Of a stretch of DNA of 64,000 nucleotides, positions 1 to 9,849 are shown in pieces (position 1 is the stretch's first letter; each line of letters opens with the position of its first letter). The position numbers and the translations under genes are program-made. A model generated the notes under the pieces. The model worked only from the letters and a program-made list of their open reading frames with translations, was not told the DNA's origin and made no database searches. The DNA is from Cupriavidus pinatubonensis (GTDB taxonomy: Bacteria > Pseudomonadota > Gammaproteobacteria > Burkholderiales > Burkholderiaceae): positions 806,001 through 870,000 of the forward strand of contig NZ_CP080767.1 of assembly GCF_019602855.1 (NCBI RefSeq). The letters are read 5' to 3'.

Positions 1-723
1 GAATCGCCCGCCACCGCGCCCGCGCTCAACCAGACTCAATCCTCGGGTCCCAGTCGCTGGGAACTGATCCGCTGGCAACAGCCCGACGGCACGCTGCGCG
101 ACATCCCGCATGGCGACAACGGCCAGCCCATCATCTTCGAGTTCAACAGCGGCATCGACGCTGCGCAAGGCACCGTCAGCGGCACGAGCGGCTGCAACCG
201 CTTTACCGGCAGCTACGGCAAGACCGATACCGGCATCCGCTTCGATCATGTGGCCGGTACGCGCATGGCCTGTCCGCCGCCGCGCATGGAGCTGGAGTCG
301 GCGCTGCTCAAGGCGATGCAGACACCGTTCGTGACGGTCGGCACGCAGCCCTCGGCAGGTTCCACAGGGCGGCAGATCATCTGGAAAACGGCCAGCGAGG
401 ACCTGCTGCAGTTTGTCGAGCGCGAGGGCGTTGGCCAGCGTGGCGCGCGTGTCGATGCCGCAGGCAGTGTAGAGAAGACCGTCTATATTGATTCGCAGCG
501 TGTGGAGTGCACCGGTGTGGGCCGCATGACCTGCTATCGCTGGCGCGAGTCGCCGGATGCGCCGTGGCAGCTCTGGTATGGCCCGATCGAAGGACTCGAT
601 TTCGAGCCGGGCATCTCATACAAGCTGCGTGTGCGCGAGTACAAGGTGCCGAATCCTCCGGCCGATGCATCGTCGATCCGCTGGCAGCTGCTGAGCGTGG
701 AGTCGCGCACGCGGGCGAACTAG
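1..723 (+). CDS. META and DUF4377 domain protein, 5' truncated by window edge
   Basis: The frame is open from base 1, so the start codon lies outside the window; 240 residues are visible. The first half is a META (HslJ-like) domain: a W-x-L strand near residue 20, the SGCNRFTGSYG motif near residues 62-72 and a T-R-M-A-C-P motif followed by M-E near residue 90. The second half matches the DUF4377 pattern, with a Cys pair, R-E-S-P, W-x-L-W-Y, an I-E-G-L-D-F-E-P-G turn and N-P-P-A-D-A-S near the end. META proteins are usually envelope or periplasmic; a signal peptide cannot be checked here. The exact role is unknown. Confidence 0.8.
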   Translation, partial: ESPATAPALNQTQSSGPSRWELIRWQQPDGTLRDIPHGDNGQPIIFEFNSGIDAAQGTVSGTSGCNRFTGSYGKTDTGIRFDHVAGTRMACPPPRMELESALLKAMQTPFVTVGTQPSAGSTGRQIIWKTASEDLLQFVEREGVGQRGARVDAAGSVEKTVYIDSQRVECTGVGRMTCYRWRESPDAPWQLWYGPIEGLDFEPGISYKLRVREYKVPNPPADASSIRWQLLSVESRTRAN

Positions 724-740
724 GCTGGCACCCAAATCAA

Positions 741-765
741 ACGGGCCGCATTGCGGCCCGTTTTG
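741..765. terminator. Bidirectional intrinsic terminator
   Basis: A 9-bp perfect stem (ACGGGCCGC with GCGGCCCGT, loop ATT) is followed by TTTT on the plus strand. It lies between the convergent META gene and the tolC-like gene and can end both. Confidence 0.75.
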
Positions 766-785
766 CGTCATTCCAGTCGTTTTCT

Positions 786-2279
786 TCAGGAGCGCGGCGT
801 GCCGGCTGCCTGTGCTTCACGCCGGCCGCTGCGGCGCGAAGCCGAGGCAGGGGTGGGCGTGGTCACCGCGCCGATCTTCGCCTTCTGCGGCAACTGATAC
901 ATGGCGCCCGGTGTCGACGTCAGCAGCGTGTTGATCTGGACGATATCGTTTTCCTGCAGCACGCCTGTCGAGGCCTTGAGCCGCAGGCCGTTCATGATCG
1001 TGTCATAGCGTGCCTTGGCCAGGTTCGCGCGCGTCTGGAACAGTTGCGCCTCGGCGTTCAGCACATCGATGTTGATGCGCACGCCGACCTCGTAGCCGAG
1101 CTGGTTCGATTCCACCGCGCTCTGCGCCGAGCGTTCGGCAGCTTCCAGCGCCTTCACCTGTGCCAGGCCGTTCGACACGCCTGAATAGCTCTGGCGCGCG
1201 CTTTGCGCGGCCGTGCGGCGCGCAAATTCGAGGTCGCTGGCGGCCTTGTCGGCCAGTGCGATCGTTTCACGCACGCGCGACTGGATCTGGCCGCCCGCGA
1301 AGATCGGCATGCTCAGCTGCACGCCGATCTGCGACGCGTTGTAGTGCGTCGAGATCGTCTGCGTGGCGCTGCCGGTCTGGTTGGTGAAGCCGTAGGACGC
1401 CACCAGGTCTACCGAAGGCAGGTGCGCGGCCTTTGCCTTGTTGGTTTCGCGCTGGGCGGTTTCAAGGTTGTAGTTGGCCAGGCCTACCTGCAGGTTGCTG
1501 GCCTCGGCCTGGGCAGCCCAGGCATTGGAATCTGCAGGCACTGGCGCCGGCAGATCCGCCTCGGGCCGTAGTCCGAGCAGCTCATCCACGGGCTTGCCGG
1601 TGATCTGCTGCAGGTTGGCGCGGGCCACTTCCAGTGCACTCTGCGCGGCGATCTCCGTCGACGTGGCCAGGTCGTAGCGGGCCTGCGCATCGTTGGCGTC
1701 GGTGATGGTGGCGGTGCCGACCTCGAAGTTGCGCTTCGCCTGCGCAAGTTGCTCGCCGATGGCCTTTTTCTGCGCGCCAGCCAGATAGAGATTGTCCTGC
1801 GCCGTGAGCACGTCGAAGTAGGCCTGCGCTGACCGTGTGATCAGGTCGAGCTGCGCCTGCTGGAACGTGACTTCGCCGGCCATCGCGGCCAGTTCGCCCT
1901 GCTTGTAGGTTTCCCAGCGATCCCAGCGGAACAGCGGCTGGCTCAGCTGCAGCGCCCAGTTGTTGTTATTGAAGAACCGAACGCCCGATGCGCTCGGCAG
2001 CCCCTGCGCCAGTGCCGCAGTCTGGTCAAGCCTGGTCCGCGTGGCGCCAGCGGTGCCCGTGACCAGCGGCAGCAGTCCGGCCCGGCCCTGTGGCAGCTTT
2101 TCACGCGTGGCCAGCAGTTGCGAGCGCGCGCTCGCGAACTGGGCGTCGTTGGACTGGGCATCGCGGTAGACCTGCAGCAGGTCGGCGGCCGAGGCCGTCG
2201 GCACTTGCAGAAGCGCATACAAGGACAGCGCAACTGCCAGTCGCATCCTGCCGGTCGCGGCGAAAGGCGCAAACGTCAT
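786..2279 (-). CDS. tolC: TolC-family outer membrane efflux protein
   Basis: About 497 residues, the usual size for a TolC-type outer-membrane channel of type I secretion or RND pumps. A signal peptide (hydrophobic stretch residues 13-31, cleavage after an A-S-A motif) is followed by the paired helical repeats of the OEP family, which begin with the DLLQVYRDAQSND motif typical of TolC repeat starts. I chose the ATG at 2279 because GGAG lies 7 nt upstream; a GTG directly before it is the alternative. The gene is last in a minus-strand run of PIMT-like methyltransferase, rhodanese and tolC. The RND inner-membrane parts lie upstream in the same direction, so it could serve that pump, but this is inference. 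Confidence 0.9.
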   Translation of the reverse strand: MTFAPFAATGRMRLAVALSLYALLQVPTASAADLLQVYRDAQSNDAQFASARSQLLATREKLPQGRAGLLPLVTGTAGATRTRLDQTAALAQGLPSASGVRFFNNNNWALQLSQPLFRWDRWETYKQGELAAMAGEVTFQQAQLDLITRSAQAYFDVLTAQDNLYLAGAQKKAIGEQLAQAKRNFEVGTATITDANDAQARYDLATSTEIAAQSALEVARANLQQITGKPVDELLGLRPEADLPAPVPADSNAWAAQAEASNLQVGLANYNLETAQRETNKAKAAHLPSVDLVASYGFTNQTGSATQTISTHYNASQIGVQLSMPIFAGGQIQSRVRETIALADKAASDLEFARRTAAQSARQSYSGVSNGLAQVKALEAAERSAQSAVESNQLGYEVGVRINIDVLNAEAQLFQTRANLAKARYDTIMNGLRLKASTGVLQENDIVQINTLLTSTPGAMYQLPQKAKIGAVTTPTPASASRRSGRREAQAAGTPRS

Positions 2280-2376
2280 CACATCTCCAGGTTGCCGGCA
2301 CAGGCGCGGCCAACGGTCGTTTTCTTGTTCGGGTTTGACTTCGTGGCGGCCGGCAAGCTGGCTAGGCTTTGGCCTC

Positions 2377-2700
2377 TCAGTACTTCGGCATGGCCGGGTC
2401 TACCTGGCTCGCCCAGGCGTCGACGCCGCCGGTGAGGTTGTAGACCCTGGCGTAGCCCTGGCGCTCGAGATACGCGGCGACCTGCATGCTGCGCATGCCG
2501 TGATGGCAGATGCAGACGATGTCCGCATCCTCGTCCAGCTCGGCGGCGCGCGCCGGGATGTCGCGCATAGGGATGTGGGTGATGCCAGGCATGGCGCAGG
2601 TCTGCACCTCCCACGGCTCACGCACATCCAGCAGGACCGGCCTGGCGCGGCTGGCATCGGCCAGCCACTGGGCCAGTTCGGTGGGTTGGATCACCTGCAT
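2377..2700 (-). CDS. Single-domain rhodanese-like protein
   Basis: A 107-residue single rhodanese (sulfurtransferase) domain. The L-L-D-V-R-E-P-W-E motif is at residues 23-31 and the active-site loop C-H-H-G-M-R-S at residues 65-71, with Cys65 as the predicted persulfide-carrying residue. No signal peptide, so it should be cytoplasmic. GAGGA stands about 8 nt upstream of the ATG. It sits 12 nt after the PIMT-like gene and is probably co-transcribed with it and with tolC. The sulfur acceptor cannot be predicted from sequence. Confidence 0.88.
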   Translation of the reverse strand: MQVIQPTELAQWLADASRARPVLLDVREPWEVQTCAMPGITHIPMRDIPARAAELDEDADIVCICHHGMRSMQVAAYLERQGYARVYNLTGGVDAWASQVDPAMPKY

Positions 2701-2712
2701 GATGTTGCTTCC

Positions 2713-3366
2713 TCAGAACCGGAATTGCGACGGCTGGGCCGCGCCGACCAGCGGCTTGACCGCGGTCTCGAACAGGTTCACCACCTGGTACTCGGTTTCG
2801 GACAGGCGCGTCACCAGGCGCGCCTCCATCACCGGCAGCGTGCCGACGAACGCGGCGATGCGGCCACCGACCTTGATCTGCGCCAGCATCGACTGCGGGA
2901 TGGCCGGCAGCGAGCCCGAGATGCAGATCACGTCGTACGGGGCAGCAGCGGCCCAGCCGTCGGCGGCGTTGCCTTCGGCCACGTCGACATTGGTGGCGCC
3001 GGCATTGGCCAGGTTCTGGCGGGCCAGGGTCACGAGTTCGGGAACGATATCCACGGTCAGCACGTGACGTGCGCGGTTGGCCAGCAGCGCGGCCATGTAG
3101 CCGGAGCCGGCGCCGATTTCGAGCACGTTCTCATGCTTGCGCACGGCCAGTTCCTGCAGGATGCGGGCCTCCACGCGCGGGGGCAGCATGTTCTGGCCGC
3201 CCGGCAGCGGAATCTCCATGTCGACGAAGGCCAGGCCCTTGTAGGCAGCGGGAACGAACTCCTCGCGCTTGACCACCGCCAGCAGGTCCAGGATTTCCTG
3301 GTCCAGCACGTCCCACGGGCGGATTTGCTGTTCGATCATGTTGAATCGGGCTTTTTCGAGATCCAT
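2713..3366 (-). CDS. Protein-L-isoaspartate O-methyltransferase family protein
   Basis: 217 residues. A class I SAM-dependent methyltransferase fold with motif I V-L-E-I-G-A-G-S-G-Y near residues 88-97 and motif II L-T-V-D-I. The N-terminal region with E-Q-Q-I-R-P and the later C-I-S-G-S-L box fit the PIMT family, which repairs isoaspartyl residues. This betaproteobacterial branch differs from E. coli Pcm, so the repair activity is likely but unproven. The ATG at 3366 is preferred over 3384 because AAGGA lies about 8 nt upstream. It is the first gene of the group with rhodanese and tolC. Confidence 0.82.
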   Translation of the reverse strand: MDLEKARFNMIEQQIRPWDVLDQEILDLLAVVKREEFVPAAYKGLAFVDMEIPLPGGQNMLPPRVEARILQELAVRKHENVLEIGAGSGYMAALLANRARHVLTVDIVPELVTLARQNLANAGATNVDVAEGNAADGWAAAAPYDVICISGSLPAIPQSMLAQIKVGGRIAAFVGTLPVMEARLVTRLSETEYQVVNLFETAVKPLVGAAQPSQFRF

Positions 3367-3484
3367 CTTGCCATTCCTTACCAATGCCGACCGCTATGTG
3401 GGTCATCGCGTCGCAGCCGCGCGGTGCCACGGCCGGACAATCTTGTCAAACCCAGTATTTTAACCCTCTGGTGCGTCGTCCGGC

Positions 3485-6400
3485 TCATTCCGCGCTGCGC
3501 TGTTGTACGACGGCCGCCGCGCCGGCTTCTGCGGTTGGCGCCACCGCCGCCGCGTCTTTGCCGTGCCAGCGTCCCCGGAGCCATGTGGCAAAGTCGTCAA
3601 GATACGTATAAATCACAGGAACGACCACGAGCGTCAGGATCGACGAAGTGATGATCCCCCCGATCACCGTCTGGCCCATCGGCGCGCGCTGCTCGGCGCC
3701 TTCGCCGAGGCTGAAGGCAAGCGGCACCATGCCGAAGATCATCGCCAGCGTGGTCATCAGGATCGGGCGCAGCCGCACGCGCGCGGCTTCGATCAGCGCC
3801 GCTTCGCGCGAGAGCGGCGCATGGCCGTCGGCGCCGTCCACATGCCCGCGCCGCGCCTGATTGGCAAAGTCCACGAGCAGGATCGCGTTCTTGGTCACCA
3901 GCCCCATCAGCATGATGAAGCCGATGATCGAGAACATATTGAGCGTCGAGCGGAACAGCAGCAGCGCCGCGAACACGCCGATCAGCGTGAGCGGCAGCGA
4001 CGTCATGATCGCGATCGGCTGGAAGAAGCTCGCGAACTGCGAGGCCAGGATCATGTAGATAAAGATCACTGCCAGCGCCAGTGCCGACACCGCATAGCCG
4101 AACGACTCGTTCATCGACTTGGTCGAGCCGCCGAAGCGGTACTTGTAGCCGGCCGGCCAAGTCATGCCGTCGAGCGCTGCCTTGACGTCGCGTGCCACTT
4201 CGCCGGCCGAGCGTCCGGCGGTGTTGGCGGTCAGTTCGACTTCGCGGTTCAGGTCGCGGCGGCTGATCTGGTTGGCGCCCGTGGTCTGCACCAGTTCGGC
4301 GACCTGCCGCAGCGGCACCATCTTCGGCGTGCCGTCGGCGTTGGTCTGGTTGCTGGCGATCATCAGCGCGTTGAGATCGGCGAGGCCCGTGCGCGCCTCG
4401 CGCGGCAGCCGCACGCGTACGTCGTAGTTCTGGTCGTCCGGCGCGCGCCACGAGCTGATGGCGTCGCCTGCGAGCAGCGGCCGCAGCGCATTGCCGATCT
4501 GCGCGACCCCGACGCCGAGGTCGGACGCGAGCTGGCGCCGGATGCGCACCTCGATGGTGGGGCGGTCGTCCTTCATGCTCGAATCCAGGTCCGCCAGGCC
4601 GCGAATCGCGAGCATGCGACGGCTCGCTTCCTGTGACAGCCGCCGCAGTTCGTCAAGATCATCACCTTGGATCGACACCTGCACGGCCTTCTGGCCGCCC
4701 GCGCCGTCCGGCATGCCGACCATGGTCAGCGTGATGCCGGCAATACTGCCCAGGCGCTCGCGGATCTTGGGGTTCAGCTGCACGGTGGACAGCTTGCGCG
4801 CGCGGCGATCGACGAGCCGCACCGACACCAGCGCATTGTTGCGCCCGGACGTATTGCCCGCGTTGATCGTGGCGTAGGTATAGGCGACTTCGGGGAAGGT
4901 CTTGAGCGCCGCTTCGACCTGCCGCACCTTGGCCTCGGTGACTTCGATCGAGGTGCCGACGGGCGTGGTGAAGCCGACCTGTGTTTCGCCAAGGTCGGCA
5001 GCCGGTACGAACTCTGTGCCGATCAGCGGTACCAGCGCGAAGCTGCCAAAGAACGTGACGATTGCGATCAGCGTGGTGGCCAGCCGGTGCTTGAGCGCCC
5101 AGCCGAGCATGGCCGCGTAGCCATGGCCCAGCGCATCCATGCGCGCCGAGAACCAGTCGAGCAGCCGGCCGATGGTGCGGCCGTACCAGCTTGTCTTGTT
5201 GCCGGTGCCGTGCAGGTCGGGGTCGTGCCAGACCGAGGACAGCATCGGGTCCAGCGTAAAGGACACGAACATCGAGATCAGCACGGCCGCCACCACGGTG
5301 ATGCCGAACTGGTGGAAGAAGCGCCCGATGATGCCGCCCATGAAGCCCACGGGCAGGAACACCGCGACGATCGAGAACGTGGTGGCCAAAACTGCCAGCC
5401 CGATTTCGGCCGTGCCGTCGAGCGAAGACGTGCGATGGTCCTTGCCCATCAGGTTGTGGCGCACGATGTTCTCGCGCACGACGATCGCATCGTCGATTAG
5501 CAGGCCCACGCACAGCGACAGCGCCATCAGCGTGATCACGTTAAGCGTGAAGCCGCACAGGTACATCACGCCGAAGGTGCCGATCAGCGCAATCGGCAGC
5601 GTAAGCCCGGTGATGACCGTGCTGCGCCAGGAACCGAGGAACAGGAAGACGATCGCCACCGTCAGCAGCGCGCCTTCCAGCAACGTAGACCGGACTTCCT
5701 TCACGCTGCTGCGGATGCCGCGCGCGGTGTCGTTGACCACCGTGAGCTGCACGCCGGCGGGCACAAGCTTGCGCACCTCGTCGGCCATGCGAACCAGGCC
5801 ATCGACGGTATCGACCGTATTCTGGCCCTGCGCCTTGACCACCGAGAGGAAGAGGGCGCGCTTGCCGTCCAGCAGCGCCAGGCTTTCCTGCTCTTCCTGG
5901 CCGTCGCGCACATCTGCGATTTCGCCGAGCGTGACGGGCTGGCCCGCGCGGCGCGCGACGATGATGTGGCGGAACGCGTCCGGCGTGGGCACGCGGCCCT
6001 TGATCTGCACCACGGTCTCGGTGGAGGACGAGCGCAGTTCGCCGGCCGGCAGCTCCTGGTTCTCGCTGCGGATCGCGTTCATCACCTGGTCGATGCCGAT
6101 GCCGAGCGCTTCGAGCTGTGCGGGGCGGATGCGGATCTCTACCTCGCGCTTGGTCCCGCCGACGATGTTGATCGCACCCACGCCGCGCACGGTTTCCAAC
6201 CGCTTGCGCACGATCTGGTCGGCAATCGTCGTCAGCTCGCGCTGGCTGCGCTGCGCGCCCGGCGCGTTGGACACGGACAGGTAGAAGATCGGCGCGTCGG
6301 TCGGATCGTAGCGCAGCACGCGCGGCTCTTTGACCTCGTCGCGTAGTTGCGGGCGGATCAGTGCGAGCTTGTCGCGCACGTCCTGCGCGGCCTGTCCCAC

Positions 6401-6700
6401 ATCGACGCTCAGGTCGAACTTGACGACGACGACCGATGTGCCCTGATAAGAGTGCGAGAAAATCTCGTCAATGCCGGAGATGGTGTTGACGATCTCCTCG
6501 ACCTTGCGCGTGACGTCGGACTCGACCGATTCCGGCGCGGCACCCGGATACTCGGTCTGCACCACCACCACCGGGAAGGTGATATCGGGGAACTGGTCCA
6601 CCGGCAGGCGCTGGTACGAGAACAGGCCCACGACGATGAACGCCATCATCATCATGGTGGCCAGCACCGGGTTCTGGATCGACAGGCGGGTGAACCACAT
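3485..6700 (-). CDS. RND (HAE1-family) multidrug efflux permease
   Basis: 1071 residues, matching AcrB-type inner-membrane proton/drug antiporters. It opens with the typical M-W-F-T-R-L-S-I-Q-N-P start and first transmembrane helix, followed by the porter-domain motif E-Y-P-G-A-A-P-E. The proton-relay Asp pair is visible in G-L-L-I-D-D-A-I-V-V in TM4, and the late helices carry G-L-V-T-K-N-A-I-L-L-V-D-F. The start lies 12 nt after the adaptor gene, so the two are translated from one message. The substrate cannot be told from sequence; the neighbouring TetR regulator suggests a toxic organic compound. Confidence 0.95.
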   Translation of the reverse strand: MWFTRLSIQNPVLATMMMMAFIVVGLFSYQRLPVDQFPDITFPVVVVQTEYPGAAPESVESDVTRKVEEIVNTISGIDEIFSHSYQGTSVVVVKFDLSVDVGQAAQDVRDKLALIRPQLRDEVKEPRVLRYDPTDAPIFYLSVSNAPGAQRSQRELTTIADQIVRKRLETVRGVGAINIVGGTKREVEIRIRPAQLEALGIGIDQVMNAIRSENQELPAGELRSSSTETVVQIKGRVPTPDAFRHIIVARRAGQPVTLGEIADVRDGQEEQESLALLDGKRALFLSVVKAQGQNTVDTVDGLVRMADEVRKLVPAGVQLTVVNDTARGIRSSVKEVRSTLLEGALLTVAIVFLFLGSWRSTVITGLTLPIALIGTFGVMYLCGFTLNVITLMALSLCVGLLIDDAIVVRENIVRHNLMGKDHRTSSLDGTAEIGLAVLATTFSIVAVFLPVGFMGGIIGRFFHQFGITVVAAVLISMFVSFTLDPMLSSVWHDPDLHGTGNKTSWYGRTIGRLLDWFSARMDALGHGYAAMLGWALKHRLATTLIAIVTFFGSFALVPLIGTEFVPAADLGETQVGFTTPVGTSIEVTEAKVRQVEAALKTFPEVAYTYATINAGNTSGRNNALVSVRLVDRRARKLSTVQLNPKIRERLGSIAGITLTMVGMPDGAGGQKAVQVSIQGDDLDELRRLSQEASRRMLAIRGLADLDSSMKDDRPTIEVRIRRQLASDLGVGVAQIGNALRPLLAGDAISSWRAPDDQNYDVRVRLPREARTGLADLNALMIASNQTNADGTPKMVPLRQVAELVQTTGANQISRRDLNREVELTANTAGRSAGEVARDVKAALDGMTWPAGYKYRFGGSTKSMNESFGYAVSALALAVIFIYMILASQFASFFQPIAIMTSLPLTLIGVFAALLLFRSTLNMFSIIGFIMLMGLVTKNAILLVDFANQARRGHVDGADGHAPLSREAALIEAARVRLRPILMTTLAMIFGMVPLAFSLGEGAEQRAPMGQTVIGGIITSSILTLVVVPVIYTYLDDFATWLRGRWHGKDAAAVAPTAEAGAAAVVQQRSAE

Positions 6701-6712
6701 GGCGGTGCGTCC

Positions 6713-7825
6713 TCAGGCCTTCACGCGGCGCACCTGGCTGCCGCTGCGCAGCGTGCCGAGGTTGTTGCGCACGACCTCGGTACCGGTTGTCAATCCCGAG
6801 ACGATTTCCACCATGCCGCTGCCTTCATCGCGGACGCCGGTCTGCACCGCGCGCTCGGCGAGGACGCCGTTTTCGATGACATAGACGAAAGCACGTTCGC
6901 CGTCGCTGCGCACCGCTGAAGCCGGCACCGACACCACACCGCTGCGCTGGCCTAGCACCAGCGCGCCCCGCGCGAACATACCGGCACGCAGCTTGCCGTC
7001 GTCGTTCTGCACGCGCACATAGACCATGATGCTGCGCGTCCCCTGGCTCACGGCCGGGTTGATGCGCACGAGAGCGCCGGCAAACTGCCCGGCGCCTTCC
7101 ACATCGAGCTGTACGGACTGGCCCACCGATGCGCGCGCCACGTCGGCCATCGGCACCGGGGCTTCCAGTTCCAGTACGCGCAAATCGACCACGTCGATCA
7201 GGCGCGTGTCGGGCGATACCTTCTCGCCAGGCTGCACAGCGCGCGCGGCCACCATGCCGTCGAGCGGCGCCTTGACCACGGTGTCGTTCAACGCCTTCTG
7301 CGCGACAGCCAGGCCGCCTTGCGCGGCATCGAGGTTGGCGCGGGCCACATCCAGGTTGGACTGGTAGTTGTCGAACGCGGTCTTCGAGATGAAGCCCTTG
7401 CCGACCAGTTCGCGGTTGCGCTCCCAGGTCTGGCGCGAGTTCTCGAACTGGCCGCGTGCCGCCAGCATCTGCCCGCGTGCCTGGGCAACCTTGGCCTCAT
7501 ATTCGGTCGGGTCGATGCGCACGATCACCTGGCCGGCCCGCACGGCTTCGCCTTCGCGCACGAGCACCTGCAGCACTTCGCCAGAGACCTTGGCCTTGAC
7601 CGAAGCCTGGTTCAGTGCGCGCAGGCTGCCCGACAGCGGCAGTGCCACCCGCAGGTCCTGTGCACCGGCCTGTACCAGGTCGGACTGGAGGAACTCCACC
7701 ACCGAAGGCGCCGCGGTCTGCGTGGGCGCCTGGCGCGCGCTGCTGACCTTGCGCACGGCGGCCGTTGCGCTCAGCACCGCCACGGCTCCAAGCACGGCGA
7801 TCAGGATCTTCTTGTTTCGCTTCAT
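6713..7825 (-). CDS. RND efflux periplasmic adaptor (membrane fusion protein)
   Basis: 370 residues of the HlyD/AcrA adaptor family, which bridges the RND permease and the TolC channel. An N-terminal hydrophobic segment (residues 6-23) anchors or exports it. The first half-lipoyl motif ([15 protein letters not shown]) is near residue 80, then the alpha-hairpin, the second half-lipoyl (V-K-A-P-L-D-G-M-V), the beta-barrel and the membrane-proximal domain. Its ATG overlaps the tetR stop in an ATGA junction, so regulator and pump are translationally coupled. Confidence 0.93.
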   Translation of the reverse strand: MKRNKKILIAVLGAVAVLSATAAVRKVSSARQAPTQTAAPSVVEFLQSDLVQAGAQDLRVALPLSGSLRALNQASVKAKVSGEVLQVLVREGEAVRAGQVIVRIDPTEYEAKVAQARGQMLAARGQFENSRQTWERNRELVGKGFISKTAFDNYQSNLDVARANLDAAQGGLAVAQKALNDTVVKAPLDGMVAARAVQPGEKVSPDTRLIDVVDLRVLELEAPVPMADVARASVGQSVQLDVEGAGQFAGALVRINPAVSQGTRSIMVYVRVQNDDGKLRAGMFARGALVLGQRSGVVSVPASAVRSDGERAFVYVIENGVLAERAVQTGVRDEGSGMVEIVSGLTTGTEVVRNNLGTLRSGSQVRRVKA

Positions 7826-8643
7826 GTCTTGTCTTGTTGTGCGGTGGCCGCCGGGGCAACCGTGTCGAGATCGTCGGTGCGCTGGCCCAGCCGCTGCGCA
7901 GTCATTTCATCGCGGATCTTTTCCCAGATGTAGGGCCCGGATTTCGGGGGCAGCGGACGGTCACGTGTTTCGCCGGCAGTCAGGCCGAACAGCAGCGTCT
8001 CGAGCAGGTTGTCGAGGTACGCATCCGGGTCGATTTCCTTGTGCGAATACAGGCCGAACGAGCGTTGCCACAGCATCAGGAACACCAGCGGCGCACAGAC
8101 CAGCGTGGTAGTCGGGTTTGGCGGCAGGGCGCGAAACTCGCCGCGCTCGACGCCGCGCGCCAGTACGCGTGTGAACAGCTCGTCTCCGGGCACCATGACT
8201 TCTTCCTGGTAGAAGCGCGCGATGTCGGGGAAGTTGCCGGACTCCGCCATGATCAGCTTGGTCAGCCCCGACACCGGCGTGGCACCGATCAGCCCCCACC
8301 AGCCCCGCAGCAGTTCGCGCAGCAGTTCCGGCGTCGTGCCCTCGAACCGGTCGACCAGGTCCGTGCCCCGGGCGAGCGCGGGCACGAGGCTCTCTCGTAC
8401 CACGGTCTTGAATAGCTCTTCCTTGTTGGCGAAATACAGGTACACCGTCCCCTTGGAGACACCGGCTGCGGCGGCCACGTCTTCCAGGCGCGTGGCCGCG
8501 AAACCGCGCTCCACGAACAGCTCGAGCGCCGCGGCGACAAGTTCCTGCGGGCGCGCGGCCTTGCGCCGGCTCCAGCGGGGGGCTTCGGTGTCCTTGCGGG
8601 GAGCGGAGTGGTCCGTGGCGGTGGTCTTGCCGGAGGTTGCCAT
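7822..8643 (-). CDS. TetR/AcrR-family transcriptional regulator of the efflux operon
   Basis: 273 residues. The N-terminal helix-turn-helix is clear: [15 protein letters not shown] followed by [15 protein letters not shown] near residues 45-75. The C-terminal ligand-binding half is like AcrR-type efflux repressors. I chose the ATG at 8643 over an in-frame TTG at 8667. The stop overlaps the adaptor start by ATGA. As the first gene of the pump operon it most likely represses its own promoter; an inverted repeat over the predicted -10 supports this. Confidence 0.9.
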   Translation of the reverse strand: MATSGKTTATDHSAPRKDTEAPRWSRRKAARPQELVAAALELFVERGFAATRLEDVAAAAGVSKGTVYLYFANKEELFKTVVRESLVPALARGTDLVDRFEGTTPELLRELLRGWWGLIGATPVSGLTKLIMAESGNFPDIARFYQEEVMVPGDELFTRVLARGVERGEFRALPPNPTTTLVCAPLVFLMLWQRSFGLYSHKEIDPDAYLDNLLETLLFGLTAGETRDRPLPPKSGPYIWEKIRDEMTAQRLGQRTDDLDTVAPAATAQQDKT

Positions 8644-8683
8644 GATGGGATGAGCGGCAGGGCGCAAGCTTTAATAACTTATG

Positions 8684-8720
8684 GGTCAGTAATGTAGGGT
8701 GACCATATTGCAGGGGTCAA
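8684..8720 (-). promoter_or_regulatory. Predicted sigma-70 promoter and TetR operator of the efflux operon
   Basis: On the minus strand TTGACC (8720-8715) is followed after 18 nt by TACATT (8696-8691). An inverted repeat GGTCA-N11-TGACC at 8684-8704 covers the -10 hexamer, the usual place for a repressor site. Spacing and position fit autoregulation by the first gene, but binding is inferred. Confidence 0.5.
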
Positions 8721-8892
8721 CTCGGGTTCGCCCTGCCCCGAACCTGGGACGCGGCACTCGTACAACAGGTGATGCGCGAGGCCCATAGCGGAGGGCGGCT
8801 GCCAAATGGCCGGGAGGCTGGCCTGCGTTCGGGCACAATTGCGGCTTTGCCGCAGTCCCTCGTTGTTCCGCCATCGCCACTGAACCATCGCC

Positions 8893-9180
8893 ATGACTTG
8901 CCAGTCTCACCTTGCTTGCCGCGAAGGCTGTGGCGCTTGCTGCATTGCGCCATCGATCGCATCGCCATTGCCCGGCATGCCTGCCGGCAAACCAGCGGGC
9001 GTGCGCTGTGCGCAATTGCTGCCGGATGCGAAATGCGCGGTGTTCGGTCGCCCCGACCGGCCCGCCTTCTGCGGCGGCCTGCAGCCGTCCGCCGAAATGT
9101 GCGGCGACTCGCGCGAATCCGCGCTGCGCTGGCTGACGCAACTCGAAATCCTGACTGCGCCGGGCACTTTGGGCGCGTAA
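8893..9180 (+). CDS. YkgJ-family cysteine cluster protein
   Basis: 95 residues. Cys-rich small protein with the family signature C-x3-C-G-A-C-C near residues 9-17 and further Cys at about 39, 48, 60 and 70. The UPF0153/YkgJ family is thought to bind zinc or an iron-sulfur cluster through these Cys; its role is not established. No signal peptide. A CACAAT hexamer upstream near 8836 could act as a -10 element. Confidence 0.85.
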   Translation: MTCQSHLACREGCGACCIAPSIASPLPGMPAGKPAGVRCAQLLPDAKCAVFGRPDRPAFCGGLQPSAEMCGDSRESALRWLTQLEILTAPGTLGA

Positions 9181-9225
9181 GGACGGAGCAAGCGGACGCG
9201 CGCTAATCCATCCATCGGAGACCCT

Positions 9226-9786
9226 ATGATCCGGATGTCCCGGAGGCGCTGCACGGGCGCCATCGCCGCCGCGGTGCTGACCGCCTGGCTGGGTGCCTGC
9301 GGTTCCCTCCGCAATGAATACACCTTCTCGCAGAGCCAGTTGCAGTCGGCGCTCGAACGCAAGTTTCCGTTCAACAAGCGCTACCTGGACATCTTCGACA
9401 TCCAGCTTGCCAACCCGCGCCTGACGCTAGACCCGGCACGCAACCGCGTTAACGTGCAGTTCGACGCCACGGTCGACAACAAGCTGTTCTTCCGCCAGGC
9501 ACTGTCCGGCCGCTTTGCCCTCGACAGCGGCTTGCGCTATGACGCGCCGAGCCATTCGGTGGTGCTGCAGGATCCTGAGGTGCAGCAGTTCGACGTGCAG
9601 GGCGTGCCTGGGCAGTTTTCCCGACAGATCAACGCACTCGGCGGCATCCTGGCTGAACAGTTGCTGCAAGGCTACGCGCTCTATACCTTTCGTCCGGATC
9701 AGCTGCGCATTGCAGGAACGGATGTCGAGCCCGGTACAATCACGATCTTGTCCGACGGCATCAACGTCAAGATCAATCGCCCCTGA
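9226..9786 (+). CDS. DUF1439 lipoprotein (YceB-like)
   Basis: 186 residues. A lipoprotein signal peptide ends in the lipobox L-G-A-C near residue 25, so the mature protein should be lipid-anchored. The rest follows the DUF1439 pattern: Y-T-F-S-Q-x-Q-L near residue 32, a K-F-P-F motif and alternating beta-rich segments. YceB-type proteins are predicted envelope lipid-binding (SMP-like) proteins of unknown function. GGAG stands upstream of the ATG at 9226; a second ATG at 9235 is possible. Confidence 0.85.
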   Translation: MIRMSRRRCTGAIAAAVLTAWLGACGSLRNEYTFSQSQLQSALERKFPFNKRYLDIFDIQLANPRLTLDPARNRVNVQFDATVDNKLFFRQALSGRFALDSGLRYDAPSHSVVLQDPEVQQFDVQGVPGQFSRQINALGGILAEQLLQGYALYTFRPDQLRIAGTDVEPGTITILSDGINVKINRP

Positions 9787-9849
9787 GCCAAAAAACAGGC
9801 ATCGGCCCGTCAATATCGGGCATGTCCCCGCCCAACCCATCCCATCCGC

